Shown here: piece by piece, positions 51,371 through 61,293 of the stretch
How positions within the stretch are numbered: position 1 is the first letter of the stretch
How the letters are laid out: every line of letters begins with the position of its first letter
DNA from: Mycobacterium gastri
GTDB lineage: Bacteria > Actinomycetota > Actinomycetes > Mycobacteriales > Mycobacteriaceae
Length of the DNA stretch: 64,000 nucleotides
Reading direction: 5' to 3'
Assembly: GCF_002102175.1 (NCBI RefSeq)
Contig: NZ_LQOX01000150.1
Span: 1-64,000 of the forward strand
The notes under the pieces: model-generated
Seen by the model: only the letters and a program-made list of their open reading frames with translations
Told to the model about the DNA's origin: nothing
Database searches by the model: none
Position numbers and translations under genes: made by a program

Positions 51371-52237
51371 ATGCGCGGAATCATCTTGGCCGGTGGTTCG
51401 GGGACTCGGTTGTATCCGATCACCATGGGGATCAGTAAGCAGCTGTTGCCGGTCTACGACAAGCCGATGATCTACTATCCGTTGACCACCCTGATGATGG
51501 CCGGTATCCGCGATATTCAGGTGATCACGACCGCCCATGATGCGCCGGGGTTTCATCGTCTGCTCGGCGACGGCAGACACTTCGGGGTCAATATCAGCTA
51601 CGCAACCCAGGATCGGCCCGACGGGCTGGCGCAGGCGTTCGTCATCGGTGCCGATCACATCGGCAACGACTCGGTGGCGTTGGTGTTGGGGGACAACATC
51701 TTTTACGGTCCCGGTCTGGGGACTAGCCTGAGCCGATTCCAATCCATCAGCGGCGGAGCGGTTTTCGCTTATTGGGTGGCTAACCCGTCGGCTTACGGGG
51801 TGGTCGAGTTCGGTGCTGACGGTCTGGCGGTGTCGTTGGAGGAAAAGCCGGCCACGCCGAAGTCGCATTATGCGGTGCCGGGGCTATATTTCTACGACAA
51901 CGACGTGATCGAGATCGCCAGGGGTTTGAAGAAATCGGCGCGTGGGGAGTATGAGATCACCGAGATTAACCAGGTCTATCTCGGCCAGGGCCGGTTGGCG
52001 GTGGAGGTACTGGCTCGGGGCACGGCGTGGCTGGATACCGGCACCTTCGACTCGCTGCTGGATGCCGCCGATTTTGTCCGGACGCTGGAACGTCGGCAAG
52101 GACTCAAGGTCAGCATCCCCGAGGAAGTGGCGTGGCGGCTGGGCTGGATCGATGATCAGCAGTTGGCCCAGCGCGGGCGCAGTTTGGACAAGTCCGGATA
52201 CGGCAGCTACTTACTGGATCTGTTGGAACGCAACTGA
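51371..52237 (+). CDS. rmlA: glucose-1-phosphate thymidylyltransferase
   Basis: 288 residues, matching RmlA (Rv0334) in length and sequence. It makes dTDP-glucose from glucose-1-phosphate and dTTP, the first step to dTDP-L-rhamnose, the sugar linking arabinogalactan to peptidoglycan; it is essential in mycobacteria. The nucleotide-binding loop LAGGSGTRLYPITMG begins at residue 6, and DNIFYGPGLG and LEEKPATPKS are also diagnostic. AAGGAG precedes the ATG. Confidence 0.97.
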   Translation: MRGIILAGGSGTRLYPITMGISKQLLPVYDKPMIYYPLTTLMMAGIRDIQVITTAHDAPGFHRLLGDGRHFGVNISYATQDRPDGLAQAFVIGADHIGNDSVALVLGDNIFYGPGLGTSLSRFQSISGGAVFAYWVANPSAYGVVEFGADGLAVSLEEKPATPKSHYAVPGLYFYDNDVIEIARGLKKSARGEYEITEINQVYLGQGRLAVEVLARGTAWLDTGTFDSLLDAADFVRTLERRQGLKVSIPEEVAWRLGWIDDQQLAQRGRSLDKSGYGSYLLDLLERN

Positions 52238-52281
52238 TTTCGGCCAATCGAAGGCATGCCGAGGTACGTCGGCTACGTCTT

Positions 52282-52395
52282 CCGGCCAACCCGTCCTGGC
52301 CCAGCAGGAGTCCGCCGGTGCCAGCGGCGCCGGGGCTGCCCGGGGTTGGGCCGGCTCCGCCGTTGCCACCGTTACCGCCGTCGCCGATGAGCGCG
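52282..52395 (-). pseudogene. PGRS repeat relic
   Basis: On the minus strand a short stretch reads IGDGGNGGNGGAGPTPGSPG followed by GTGGLLLGQDGLAG, a typical PE_PGRS C-terminal end. There is no PE domain and the frame on both sides is unrelated. It lies directly downstream of the complete PE_PGRS gene, and is the tail of a lost neighbour or of a duplication. The rest of the 52238-52535 gap holds nothing I recognise. Confidence 0.65.
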
Positions 52396-52535
52396 GCCGA
52401 GCCATGACCGGCTGCAGACACGATTCCAGCCTGGTCCGCCATGCAGAACCCCTGCGCCACAACGGTATTGGTAGTATTGGCGGGATATTGTTGATCGATG
52501 CGGAGGCACGTCCGCGCAGTTCGTCGGTTGTGCGA

Positions 52536-54077
52536 CTACAGTCCCGGTTGCCCGGGCTGGCCGATCAGCACCCCGCCGGAGCCCGGGTTACCCGGGGTGC
52601 CCGCGCCGGGCGCTCCGGTGTTTCCGCCGTTTCCGCCGTTCCCGATCAGCTTCGCGTTGCCGCCGTTACCGCCGGTGCCGATGCCGAGACCGTTCGGTCC
52701 GGGGGTACCGACATTGCCGCCGCTACCGCCGTTGCCGATCAGCCCGCCGATGCCGCCGTTGCCGCCGTTGCCGCCCTCGCCGGCGCCAGTGGCGCTGATG
52801 AAGCCGGCCCCGCCGTTGCCGCCGACCCCTCCGTTGCCGAACAGCGTTCCGCCGGAACCGCCGGCGCCGCCGGACCCGCCGGTAGCGCTGGCGCCGGCGG
52901 TATCGGCATAGCCGACCCCGCCGACCCCGCCGGCTCCGCCCGTGCCGAACAGACCGGCGGCGCCGCCCTCGCCGCCATCGCCGCCAGTGCTGGTGGCCGC
53001 AACGCCAAGGAGGGTGCCTTGACCGCCGGTGCCGCCGGCGCCGCCGACGCCGGAGATCAGGCCGCCGTGGCCGCCGTTGCCGCCGGCCCCGCCGAACCCG
53101 ACAGAGCTTGCCCCGCCGGTGCCGCCGACGCCGCCGGTGCCGAACAACCCGGCGTGGCCGCCGTTGCCGCCGGACCCTGCGGTGCTGCCCAATGTGTCCC
53201 CGCCCGCGCCGCCGGCGCCACCGACGCCGCCGAAGAACCCTGCATTGCCGCCGTTGCCGCCGGCCCCGCCCTGAAACACGTCACTCAAGCCGCCGGCACC
53301 GCCCGCGCCGCCGTTGCCGAAGAGCATGCCGCCGGCTCCTCCTTGGCCGCCGGTCCCGCCGCCCGAGGTCAGCCCGACGCTGCCCAGTCCGCCGATACCG
53401 CCGCCGCCGCCAGAGCCGATCAGCCCGGCAGCCCCGCCGTTGCCACCGTTCCCTCCGTTGGCGAAGCCGGACCCGCCGGCGCCGCCGGTGCCGCCGGCGC
53501 CATAGAGCAGCCCGCCGCTTCCGCCGTTGCCGCCATTGCCGCCGTTGTTGATCCCGTTGCCGCCGCCGGCGCCGCCCAAGCCGCCGTTGCCGAACAGACC
53601 GGCGGCCCCGCCGTCGCCGCCGTTCCCGCCGACCCCTCCAGATCCGCCGTTACCGCCGTCGCCGATCAACCACCCGCCGGGTGTACCGGCGAGCCCGGAA
53701 CCCGGTGCCCCATTGGCGCCGTTACCGATCAATGGGCGCCCGGTAAGTGCCTGGCTGAGTCCGTTCAGAGGGTCCAGGAGGATACTTTGGGCCGCATTGG
53801 CGGCTTCGGCGGCCGCGTACGAACCCGCATTGACGTTCAATGCCTGCACGAACTGGGCATGAAACGCCGCCGCCTGTGCGCTGAGCGCCTGGTAGGCCTG
53901 GCCGTGCGCGCCGAACAACGCGGCAATGGCCGCCGACACCTCATCAGCACCGGCCGCGAGCACCGCTGTAGTTGGGGCCGCCACCGCCGCGTTGGCCTCG
54001 CTGAGCACCGACCCGATCCCCGCGACATCGGACGCCGCCGACGCCAAGAATTCCGGCCCCACGATGACAAACGACAT
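52536..54077 (-). CDS. PE_PGRS family protein
   Basis: 513 residues from ATG 54077 (MSFVIVGPEFLASAASDV). The PE domain covers about 100 residues with PE at 8-9, followed by the usual linker with LLDPLNGLSQALTGRPLIGNG, then about 380 residues of GGAGG/GNGG repeats, ending GQPGQPGL. PE_PGRS proteins are surface or secreted proteins of type VII systems (usually ESX-5). In M. tuberculosis a short PE gene (PE6) occupies this place. A very long antisense open frame across it is an artefact of the repeats. Confidence 0.93.
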   Translation of the reverse strand: MSFVIVGPEFLASAASDVAGIGSVLSEANAAVAAPTTAVLAAGADEVSAAIAALFGAHGQAYQALSAQAAAFHAQFVQALNVNAGSYAAAEAANAAQSILLDPLNGLSQALTGRPLIGNGANGAPGSGLAGTPGGWLIGDGGNGGSGGVGGNGGDGGAAGLFGNGGLGGAGGGNGINNGGNGGNGGSGGLLYGAGGTGGAGGSGFANGGNGGNGGAAGLIGSGGGGGIGGLGSVGLTSGGGTGGQGGAGGMLFGNGGAGGAGGLSDVFQGGAGGNGGNAGFFGGVGGAGGAGGDTLGSTAGSGGNGGHAGLFGTGGVGGTGGASSVGFGGAGGNGGHGGLISGVGGAGGTGGQGTLLGVAATSTGGDGGEGGAAGLFGTGGAGGVGGVGYADTAGASATGGSGGAGGSGGTLFGNGGVGGNGGAGFISATGAGEGGNGGNGGIGGLIGNGGSGGNVGTPGPNGLGIGTGGNGGNAKLIGNGGNGGNTGAPGAGTPGNPGSGGVLIGQPGQPGL

Positions 54078-54284
54078 GAACCCTCCCACTGGCCGTGGCC
54101 GATAGGGGCGCCCCACTGGGATTGCGTGGTCCACCATCGACTCGATCGCATCGCATCGTATTTCCGATGGCACAGATTGCGGTCGGTTTCGGCAAAGATT
54201 GCCAGGGGTCCGGCGGCGACGTCGAGAGTGACCTGGTGGCCCCGCTGGCGATTGCTGTGCTGCGAGCCACTATCCGGCGGCAGC

Positions 54285-55556
54285 CTACTGGCGGTAGCTG
54301 ACCAGGAAGTTACCCAGCCGCTCGATCGCGGCGGCAAGATCACGTGACCACGGCAGTGTCACCAGGCGCAGGTGATCGGGTGCCGGCCAATTGAATCCGG
54401 TGCCCTGGGTGACCAGAATCTTCTCGGACAGCAGCAGGTCCAAGACGAGTTCCTCGTCGTCGGCGATGTCGTAGACTTCGGGGTCCAATCGCGGAAACGC
54501 GTACAACGCTCCGGCCGGCTTGACGCACGAGACCCCGGGAATCTCGTTGAGCTTGGTCCAGGCGACGTCGCGCTGCTCGAGCAGCCGGCCACCGGGAAGC
54601 ACTAGGTCCTCGATGCTCTGGTGTCCACCGAGGGCGACCTGAATTCCGTGCTGCGCCGGGACATTTGGGCACAGCCGCATGTTGGCCAGCAGGCTGATGC
54701 CCTCGATGAAGCTGCTGGCGTGGTCTTTGGGCCCGGTGATTGCCAGCCAGCCGGCGCGGTATCCGGCGACCCGGTATGCCTTGGACAGGCCGTTGAAGGT
54801 CAGGCACAACATGTCGTGGGCGAGCGAGGCCACGCTGATGTGTGTGGCGTCGTCGTAGAGGATCTTGTCGTAGATCTCGTCGGCGAGCAGCAGCAGTTGA
54901 TGCTTGCGCGCCAAATCGACTATCTGGGTGAGGATTTCACGGCTGTAGACCGCGCCGGTCGGGTTGTTCGGGTTGATCACGACCAGGGCCTTGGTGCGGT
55001 CGGTGATCTTGGATTCCAGGTCGGCGATGTCGGGCTGCCAGCTCTGGGTCTCGTCGCAGAGGTAATGCACGGGCGTGCCGCCGGCCAGCGAGGTCGACGC
55101 CGTCCACAAGGGATAGTCCGGTGACGGGATCAACACCTGATCGCCGTTGTCCAGCAGCGCCTGCAGCGTCATGGTGATCAGCTCGGACACCCCGTTGCCC
55201 AAATAGACGTCGTCGACGTCGAATCGCGGGAAGCCCTCGACCAGCTCGTAGCGGGTGACCACCGCGCGGCGAGCCGACAAAATGCCCTGAGAGTCGGAGT
55301 ATCCCTGCGCGTAGGGCAGCGCTTGGATCATGTCGCGCATGATCACGTCGGGCGCCTCGAAACCGAACGGTGCCGGGTTGCCGATGTTGAGCTTGAGGAT
55401 GCGGTGACCTTCGGCTTCCAGCCGCGCGGCGTGTTGGTGTATTGGGCCGCGGATTTCGTACAGGACGTCCTGGAGCTTGGACGACTGCGCGAAGGTGCGC
55501 TGCCGGTGATGTGCGGAGGCGTGCCAGGGCAGCTGGTGAGTAGTCACGTCAACCAT
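54285..55556 (-). CDS. aspC: pyridoxal-phosphate aminotransferase (AspC/AlaA)
   Basis: 423 residues, matching Rv0337c. Class I/II aminotransferase with PLP Lys259 in NGLSKAYRVAGYRAGW, VVINPNNPTGAVY and ADEIYDKI (Asp and Tyr contacts to the cofactor). It resembles E. coli AlaA most, so glutamate-pyruvate transamination is likely although the traditional name is aspartate aminotransferase. It begins 48 bp after the etfD stop on the same strand and may be in its operon. Confidence 0.93.
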   Translation of the reverse strand: MVDVTTHQLPWHASAHHRQRTFAQSSKLQDVLYEIRGPIHQHAARLEAEGHRILKLNIGNPAPFGFEAPDVIMRDMIQALPYAQGYSDSQGILSARRAVVTRYELVEGFPRFDVDDVYLGNGVSELITMTLQALLDNGDQVLIPSPDYPLWTASTSLAGGTPVHYLCDETQSWQPDIADLESKITDRTKALVVINPNNPTGAVYSREILTQIVDLARKHQLLLLADEIYDKILYDDATHISVASLAHDMLCLTFNGLSKAYRVAGYRAGWLAITGPKDHASSFIEGISLLANMRLCPNVPAQHGIQVALGGHQSIEDLVLPGGRLLEQRDVAWTKLNEIPGVSCVKPAGALYAFPRLDPEVYDIADDEELVLDLLLSEKILVTQGTGFNWPAPDHLRLVTLPWSRDLAAAIERLGNFLVSYRQ

Positions 55557-55604
55557 GGTCTCATCGCTGTCCAGCGAAATTTGCTGACAGGTGTCAAGCC
55601 GTGG

Positions 55605-58472
55605 TCAGCGCTTGCCCGGCGGACGGGCGCCTGGTGCGATGCCCAGGCCCTTGACGGGCGCCGCCGGGGGAGCCGCCTCGGCATCGGCCGTTGCGGCGGG
55701 GGCTGCCGGTTCCGGTTTTGTCTCGGGTTGCTGCTCGGCGGAGGCGGCCGGGGCTGACGGCACCGCTGGTGCACCGGCCTTCTTGGCTCCTGGACGCTTG
55801 GCGCCGGCGGCGATGCCGAGACCTTTCACGGGTGCCGCTGGCGGTGCTGCGGCTTCGGGTGCTGTGGCGGTCTCCGCGGCGGGGGCAGCCGGTGCCGGAG
55901 CCGCTGCCGGGGCGGTGGCCTTTTTGGCTCCCGGGCGCTTGGCGCCGGCGGCCAGGCCGAGCCCCTTGGCGGGTGCGGCTGTTGGTGCTTTGGCGGTTTC
56001 GCTTTCGACGTCGCCAGGGGCGGGGGCCGTCGCTTTAGCGGGGGCTGCTTTTTTGGCGCCGGGTCGCTTGGCTCCGCCCGCGATGCCCAGCCCCTTGACC
56101 GGCGCGGCAGGCGCGGCGGTCGGTGTCGCAGCCGGTGCCTCGGTGGAAGCCTCAGCCGGAGCCTCAGCTGGAGCGGTCGGCGCGGCGGCTTTCGGCTCTG
56201 CCTTCTCTGCCTTCTCTGGCGTCGCGGCCCGCTTCTCGGCTTCCTTGGCGGCCGTGCCTTTCTCCGGCAGCTTCACCGCGTCGCGGTCGAGCGACCCGAG
56301 CAACACCTGGGCCACGTCGAGCACCTCGACGCCGCTGCGGCCGGCTTCTTCCTGCCGGTCGTTGACGCCGTCAGTCACCATCACCCGGCAGAACGGGCAG
56401 CCGGTGGCGATAGTGGCGGCGTTGGTGGCCAGCGCCTCGTCGACGCGTTCGTGGTTGATCCGCTTGCCGATGTGCTCTTCCATCCACATCCGCGCGCCGC
56501 CCGCCCCGCAGCAGAAGCTGCGCTCGGCATGGCGCGGCATCTCGGTCAGGTTGGCGCCCGCGAAGCCGATCAACTCACGCGGCGCCTCGTACACCTTGTT
56601 GTGCCGGCCCAAATAGCACGGGTCGTGGTAGGTGATGTCTTGAGAAACGGGTGTCACGGGCACCAATTTGTTGTCGCGTACCAACCGGTTGAGCAGCTGA
56701 GTGTGGTGCAACACGGTGTAGTTGGTGCCCAACTGCCGGTATTCCTTGCCGATGGTGTTGAAGCAGTGCGGGCAGGTGACCACGATCTTTCGGTCGACGG
56801 TCTCCACGCCCTCGAACACCCTGTCCAGGGTCTCGACGGCCTGGGCGGCCAATTGCTGGAACAAGAACTCGTTGCCCGAGCGGCGTGCGGAGTCGCCGTT
56901 ACAGGTCTCCCCGGCACCCAGCACCAGGAACTTCACCCCGGCGATGGACAACAGTTCGGCGACGGCTTTGGTGGTCTTCTTGGCCTTGTCGTCGTATGCG
57001 CCCGCGCAACCCACCCAGAACAGGTATTCGAAGCCGTCGAAGCTGTCCACATCCTCGCCGTACACCGGCACGTCGAAGTCGACCTCGTCGATCCAGTTGG
57101 TGCGGTCCGAGGCGTTCTGCCCCCACGGATTGCCTTTGTTCTCAAGGTTTTTGAACAGCACCGACAGTTCGGAGGGGAACTCCGACTCCATCATCACCTG
57201 GTAGCGGCGCATATCAACGATGTGATCGACATGCTCGATGTCCACCGGGCACTGCTCGACGCAGGCGCCGCAGGTCACGCACGACCACAACACGTCGGGA
57301 TCGATGACGCCGCCCTGTTCCGCGGTGCCGACCAGGGGTCGGTTCGCCTGCTCCGGCCCGGAGCCGGGAACCCGGCCGAATCCGGATTCGGGAACGTGGT
57401 GGAGTTCGCCGCGACCGGATTCGACGTGGCCGCCCTCGCCCCCCTTTTCGCTCGGTTCCTTCTCCCCCAGCAGGTAGGGCGCCTTGGCCATCCAGTGATC
57501 GCGCAGGTCCATGATGACGAGCTTCGGGGAGAGCGGCTTGCCGGTGTTCCACGCCGGGCACTGCGACTGGCAGCGCCCACATTCGGTGCAGGTGGCGAAA
57601 TCGAGCATGCCCTTCCAGGTGAAGTCTTCGATCTTGCCGCGGCCGAATTCGGCGTCGTCGGGCGGGTTTTCGAAGTCGATGGGCTTGCCGTCGGCCTCGA
57701 TGGGCAGCAGCGGGCCCAGCCCGTCGGGCAGGCGCTTGAACACGACGTTGATCGGCGCCAGGAAGATGTGCAGGTGCTTGGAGTGCAGCACGATGATCAG
57801 GAAGGCCAGCATGACGCCGATGTGCAGCAACAGGGCCACCGTCTCCAGGATCTCGTTGCCGGTGTGGCCCAGCGGACGCAGGATCGCGCCGAACAACTGA
57901 GATAAGAACGCCCCCTTGCCGTAGGGCAGCGTGCCGTTGTTCACCGCGGACCCGCGCACCAGCACATAGGTCCAGATGACGTTGAAGATCATGAACAGGA
58001 TCAGCCACGCGCCGCCGGTGTGTGAGCCGTAGAACCGTGAGCCGCGGCCGTATTCCTTGGGCTCGGTCCGCAACCGGATGATCGCGAAGGTGACGATCCC
58101 GAGGAACACCGCGGTCGCGAAGAAGTCCTGCAGAAAGCCCAGCGCGTCCCATCGGCCGATGATCGGGATGTGGAAGTCGGGCTGGAATAGCAACCCATAG
58201 GCCTCGATATAAACCGTCAGCAGGATGAAGAAGCCCCACATGGTGAAGAAGTGCGCCAGGCCCGGGATCGACCATTTCAGCAGCCGGCGCTGGCCGAACA
58301 CTTCGGCGATCTCGGTCCAGACCCGGACCCCCAGGTTGTCGGTGCGGTCGCTGGCCCGTTGACCGGACATGATCAGCTTGTACAGCCACCAGACCCGCCG
58401 CAGCGCGAATGCGCCCACTATCGCGGTCATCCCCAGGCCGACTACCAGTCTGATGAGCGTCTGCGTGGTCAC
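55605..58472 (-). CDS. etfD: membrane Fe-S electron-transfer protein EtfD
   Basis: 955 residues from GTG 58472 (TTTACGCTC-type N-terminus VTTQTLIRL; M. tuberculosis Rv0338c about 882). N-terminal membrane helices of the NarI type (first 250 residues) are followed by two 4Fe-4S motifs, CTECGRCQSQCP (about 294) and CVTCGACVEQCP (about 397), and CCG domains (VGCAGAYDD, about 487; FCCGAGGARMW, about 652). EtfD passes electrons from acyl-CoA dehydrogenases via EtfBA to the quinone pool and is essential for beta-oxidation. The last 220 residues are an Ala/Pro/Lys-rich tail with four KGLGIA-GAKRPGAKKA-type repeats, longer than in M. tuberculosis. Confidence 0.93.
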   Translation of the reverse strand: MTTQTLIRLVVGLGMTAIVGAFALRRVWWLYKLIMSGQRASDRTDNLGVRVWTEIAEVFGQRRLLKWSIPGLAHFFTMWGFFILLTVYIEAYGLLFQPDFHIPIIGRWDALGFLQDFFATAVFLGIVTFAIIRLRTEPKEYGRGSRFYGSHTGGAWLILFMIFNVIWTYVLVRGSAVNNGTLPYGKGAFLSQLFGAILRPLGHTGNEILETVALLLHIGVMLAFLIIVLHSKHLHIFLAPINVVFKRLPDGLGPLLPIEADGKPIDFENPPDDAEFGRGKIEDFTWKGMLDFATCTECGRCQSQCPAWNTGKPLSPKLVIMDLRDHWMAKAPYLLGEKEPSEKGGEGGHVESGRGELHHVPESGFGRVPGSGPEQANRPLVGTAEQGGVIDPDVLWSCVTCGACVEQCPVDIEHVDHIVDMRRYQVMMESEFPSELSVLFKNLENKGNPWGQNASDRTNWIDEVDFDVPVYGEDVDSFDGFEYLFWVGCAGAYDDKAKKTTKAVAELLSIAGVKFLVLGAGETCNGDSARRSGNEFLFQQLAAQAVETLDRVFEGVETVDRKIVVTCPHCFNTIGKEYRQLGTNYTVLHHTQLLNRLVRDNKLVPVTPVSQDITYHDPCYLGRHNKVYEAPRELIGFAGANLTEMPRHAERSFCCGAGGARMWMEEHIGKRINHERVDEALATNAATIATGCPFCRVMVTDGVNDRQEEAGRSGVEVLDVAQVLLGSLDRDAVKLPEKGTAAKEAEKRAATPEKAEKAEPKAAAPTAPAEAPAEASTEAPAATPTAAPAAPVKGLGIAGGAKRPGAKKAAPAKATAPAPGDVESETAKAPTAAPAKGLGLAAGAKRPGAKKATAPAAAPAPAAPAAETATAPEAAAPPAAPVKGLGIAAGAKRPGAKKAGAPAVPSAPAASAEQQPETKPEPAAPAATADAEAAPPAAPVKGLGIAPGARPPGKR

Positions 58473-58630
58473 CGAAAGTCTCTCCAATGCCTTGTCATTT
58501 TTGGGTCATTTTTGGGTCACTCTGGCGTGCTCTATTGCCTGCTCAACCTGCCCATACTGTCATCTTTGCCGTGTTCGACGCGAGAAAGGTTGTCCTAACT
58601 TCGCCGTCGGCGCTGCGTCTCATCGGCGGC

Positions 58631-61087
58631 TCAGTCCGGTGGGGTCAACATTGCGCGCAGCATCGACAACATTTCCGAGCGGGACTCGGCGCCGAGCCGT
58701 CGGCGGATCCGCGCGACGTGATGTTCGACGGTCTTGGCCGAAATGAACAACCGGCCGCCGATGTCGCGATACGGCATCCCCAGCAGCAGTAACTCGGCGA
58801 CTTCGCGTTCCCGATCAGACAGCGGAGTGCCCGCCGGTGGCTGGCGTGGTGCGGCCGACGCGCCCGCAGCCGGCTCCAGGTCGGTGACCTCCTCAGAACC
58901 CGTGCCCAGCTTCAGGTCTCGGGCCAGTTGCAGCATCGCCCCCGAAACCTTGGCATCCGAGGTTTGCAGGGCGGCCTGCCCGGCCAGCCTGGTCGCGTCC
59001 GAGGTCAGACCGACGCGGGACAGCGACCGTGCCGCCACGGTGACTTCGTCGGCGTCGACCTGATCGGCCAGCACTCGTAGCCAGGTTCGGCCGGCACCGG
59101 ACAGGATCTGCGCGAGGCCGCTGTGGGCAGCCGCCGCAGCCAGGGCCTGCCCGTGCGGCGCGACCGATTCTGGTGAGTTGGCAAGTATTCCGGCGTGCAC
59201 GCCGGCCCAATGCAGTGAATTGGCCCACAACGGCGGGCTGCCCAGCGAATCCAGAAGGGCGAACGCCTCATTCACGGGGTATTCCAGTTGGTCCACCTGG
59301 CGTATCCGGGTGGCGGCCACCCACAATTCGGCGAGTGGCAACAGCGCGAACAGATCGATCGAATATTCCGCGAGCACTTCCATGGCGGTGGACCACTGCT
59401 TGTGCAGCACACCGGTATCGCCACTGCGGCGCGCGATCGCAATGTGTAATGCCGCGGCCCACAACGCGTCACGTCGGTGAAGCTCCGTGCCGGCTGCGGC
59501 GACATCCGCGGCGGCCGACGGCAGCTGGCCGTCTTGCATCTTTATCCAGGCGGACAGCAGCAGGTGCCGGCTCCGGAACGCTGCGTCGCCACCGGCGCGC
59601 ACCGCTCGCCCGATCACACTGCGGGCGCGGACCGGGTCGCCGCCGTGTATTGCGGCCAAGGTAACCAGCGCGGCCGGGCTGTCCGGCATGGCTTCGGTCA
59701 CCGATGGTTGGGCCGCAAGGGTCTGGCCCAGTTTTGCTATCGCGACCGGATAGGGCTGATCCATCGTCAGCAGTAGCCCCTCGGCGAGGCCGCGCGAAGC
59801 TCGCGCAGCCATCGTCGGCGGACCAGAATCCTTGAGAAGCAATGCATCTCGCGCAGCCGTCAGATCACCCCTGGCCGCAAGCACGATCGCCGCGGCCGAA
59901 CCGACCACCGCGTCCGGATATGGACCCAGCCAGCGGAACAATTCGGTGGCCTGAGCTGTATTGCCGTCATGGGCGGCGACGCTGGCCGCAATCCGCACCG
60001 CAGCGGCGCGTTGGGCGGAATCGGGCGAGCTGAGCAGCTCGTCGGCCAGTGCTGCCGCTGCTGTGCAATCGGCGGTGAGGGCAAGCGCATCGGCCAGCCG
60101 GGAGGTCAGTCCGGCGGCACCCGCATTGACCGCCGCCCGGTACAGCCGTGCGCTGCGGGCCGAGTCGCCGTCGGTCACGGCATATCGGCTGAGGACGGCT
60201 GCCAGCCGCTCGTCATGTAACCCATGTTCGGCTAGTTGCAACGCGAGATCCTGCGATATCGGCGAAATGTCGAATTGCGTACGCAGCAGTGATGTTTCGA
60301 TCTGATGGTGGCGCGCGTTGCCGATAATCAGGGCGATGGCGTCATGCACAGCCTGCAGGAAGGCCGGGGGATGGGCGGGTATGACGAGTCCGCTGCCGTA
60401 CGCACGATCGACTAGCCGGCGGGCATCTGCTGTCGAAACCCCAAGCGCTGCAGCCGCATCGGTGACCCCTAACCCTGGACTCAGCGACATGAGCAGCATC
60501 ACGTCCAGTGTCGGTTCGTCGAGTCGGCGCAACCGCTTGACGAGCGCGAACTTGGCGGCCTGTGCCGGCGGATGTGCCCCGTCGGACACCGCATGGATCA
60601 GGAACGGTAACCCGGCCGTGGAATCACGTAGGTGCTCGGCGACCGGCCGCGGACCCAGCGATATTCGAGGCCGCTCCCGTTCGATGGCCGTCGTCAGGGC
60701 ACGTAGCGCCGGGTCCTGCTGGTGATCTTCGGCGGCTACCACGACCGTGGCATGAGGTTCGGAGGCCCGCTCGGTCAGCCGAACGAGTTCGGCGTCGGTC
60801 AGTAGGTGGGCGTCGTCGACGACGAACACCGCGTCGGACGGATCACCGTCCCGTGGAGGGCGGGTCAGGACCGTCAACCCGGCGCGGCGCAGCGCCTCGC
60901 GGCCCGCGGCCAGCAGGGATGTCTTGCCGGTTCCGATGCCACCACAGACAAGGGCTTTGACGGGGGTCTCGGCGGCATTGGCCAAGTCATCGACGACACC
61001 GCGGGCGGCGGGCGGGACATCGGCGGGAGATGGGATCACGGGTGCGTCGCCGTATTGCGCGAGTCCGGCCGGTGGCTCATTTCGCAT
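58631..61087 (-). CDS. iniR: LuxR-type ATPase regulator IniR
   Basis: 818 residues (Rv0339c about 832). The N-terminal STAND-type ATPase has Walker A CGGIGTGKTS at about 48-57 and FVVDDAHLL as Walker B. A long helical repeat region follows, and the C-terminal LuxR HTH is DREREVAELLLLGMPYRDIG then LFISAKTVEHHVARIRRRLG. Architecture is MalT-like. In M. tuberculosis IniR activates iniBAC on cell-wall stress (isoniazid, ethambutol) and responds to free trehalose. It is divergent from the Rv0340/iniB side with a motif-rich intergenic region. Confidence 0.93.
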   Translation of the reverse strand: MRNEPPAGLAQYGDAPVIPSPADVPPAARGVVDDLANAAETPVKALVCGGIGTGKTSLLAAGREALRRAGLTVLTRPPRDGDPSDAVFVVDDAHLLTDAELVRLTERASEPHATVVVAAEDHQQDPALRALTTAIERERPRISLGPRPVAEHLRDSTAGLPFLIHAVSDGAHPPAQAAKFALVKRLRRLDEPTLDVMLLMSLSPGLGVTDAAAALGVSTADARRLVDRAYGSGLVIPAHPPAFLQAVHDAIALIIGNARHHQIETSLLRTQFDISPISQDLALQLAEHGLHDERLAAVLSRYAVTDGDSARSARLYRAAVNAGAAGLTSRLADALALTADCTAAAALADELLSSPDSAQRAAAVRIAASVAAHDGNTAQATELFRWLGPYPDAVVGSAAAIVLAARGDLTAARDALLLKDSGPPTMAARASRGLAEGLLLTMDQPYPVAIAKLGQTLAAQPSVTEAMPDSPAALVTLAAIHGGDPVRARSVIGRAVRAGGDAAFRSRHLLLSAWIKMQDGQLPSAAADVAAAGTELHRRDALWAAALHIAIARRSGDTGVLHKQWSTAMEVLAEYSIDLFALLPLAELWVAATRIRQVDQLEYPVNEAFALLDSLGSPPLWANSLHWAGVHAGILANSPESVAPHGQALAAAAAHSGLAQILSGAGRTWLRVLADQVDADEVTVAARSLSRVGLTSDATRLAGQAALQTSDAKVSGAMLQLARDLKLGTGSEEVTDLEPAAGASAAPRQPPAGTPLSDREREVAELLLLGMPYRDIGGRLFISAKTVEHHVARIRRRLGAESRSEMLSMLRAMLTPPD

Positions 61088-61162
61088 CGTCGGCTTCTTC
61101 GCAGTTCACAGGTTTGTCGGCAGCGGTTTCACCATAGCCCTTCGTTCCCCATAACCCCAGTA

Positions 61163-61190
61163 TTCCCCTAACGTGGCACCCCCTAATGGG
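61163..61190. promoter_or_regulatory. CCCCTAA motif cluster between iniR and the Rv0340 homologue
   Basis: TTCCCCTAAC (61163-61172) and CCCCCTAATGGG (61179-61190) lie in the divergent intergenic region; CCCCATAACC precedes them at 61147. The same two words recur upstream of iniB. Candidate IniR (or Lsr2/MtrA-type) binding site. Confidence 0.5.
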
Positions 61191-61293
61191 ATCGCGGGGT
61201 CCGCGGGTTTCACACCGAACACAGAGGCGCGGTCAACCGATAGCATCGTGCTAACGCGAGACCAGCACCAGAGATGTGCGATGTGGAGGCGAG

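Noticed and set aside
51942..54347. 801-codon open frame on the plus strand
   Set aside because: It is antisense to PE_PGRS; stop codons are rare opposite GGN repeats, and the product is low-complexity Ala/Gly without a known domain.
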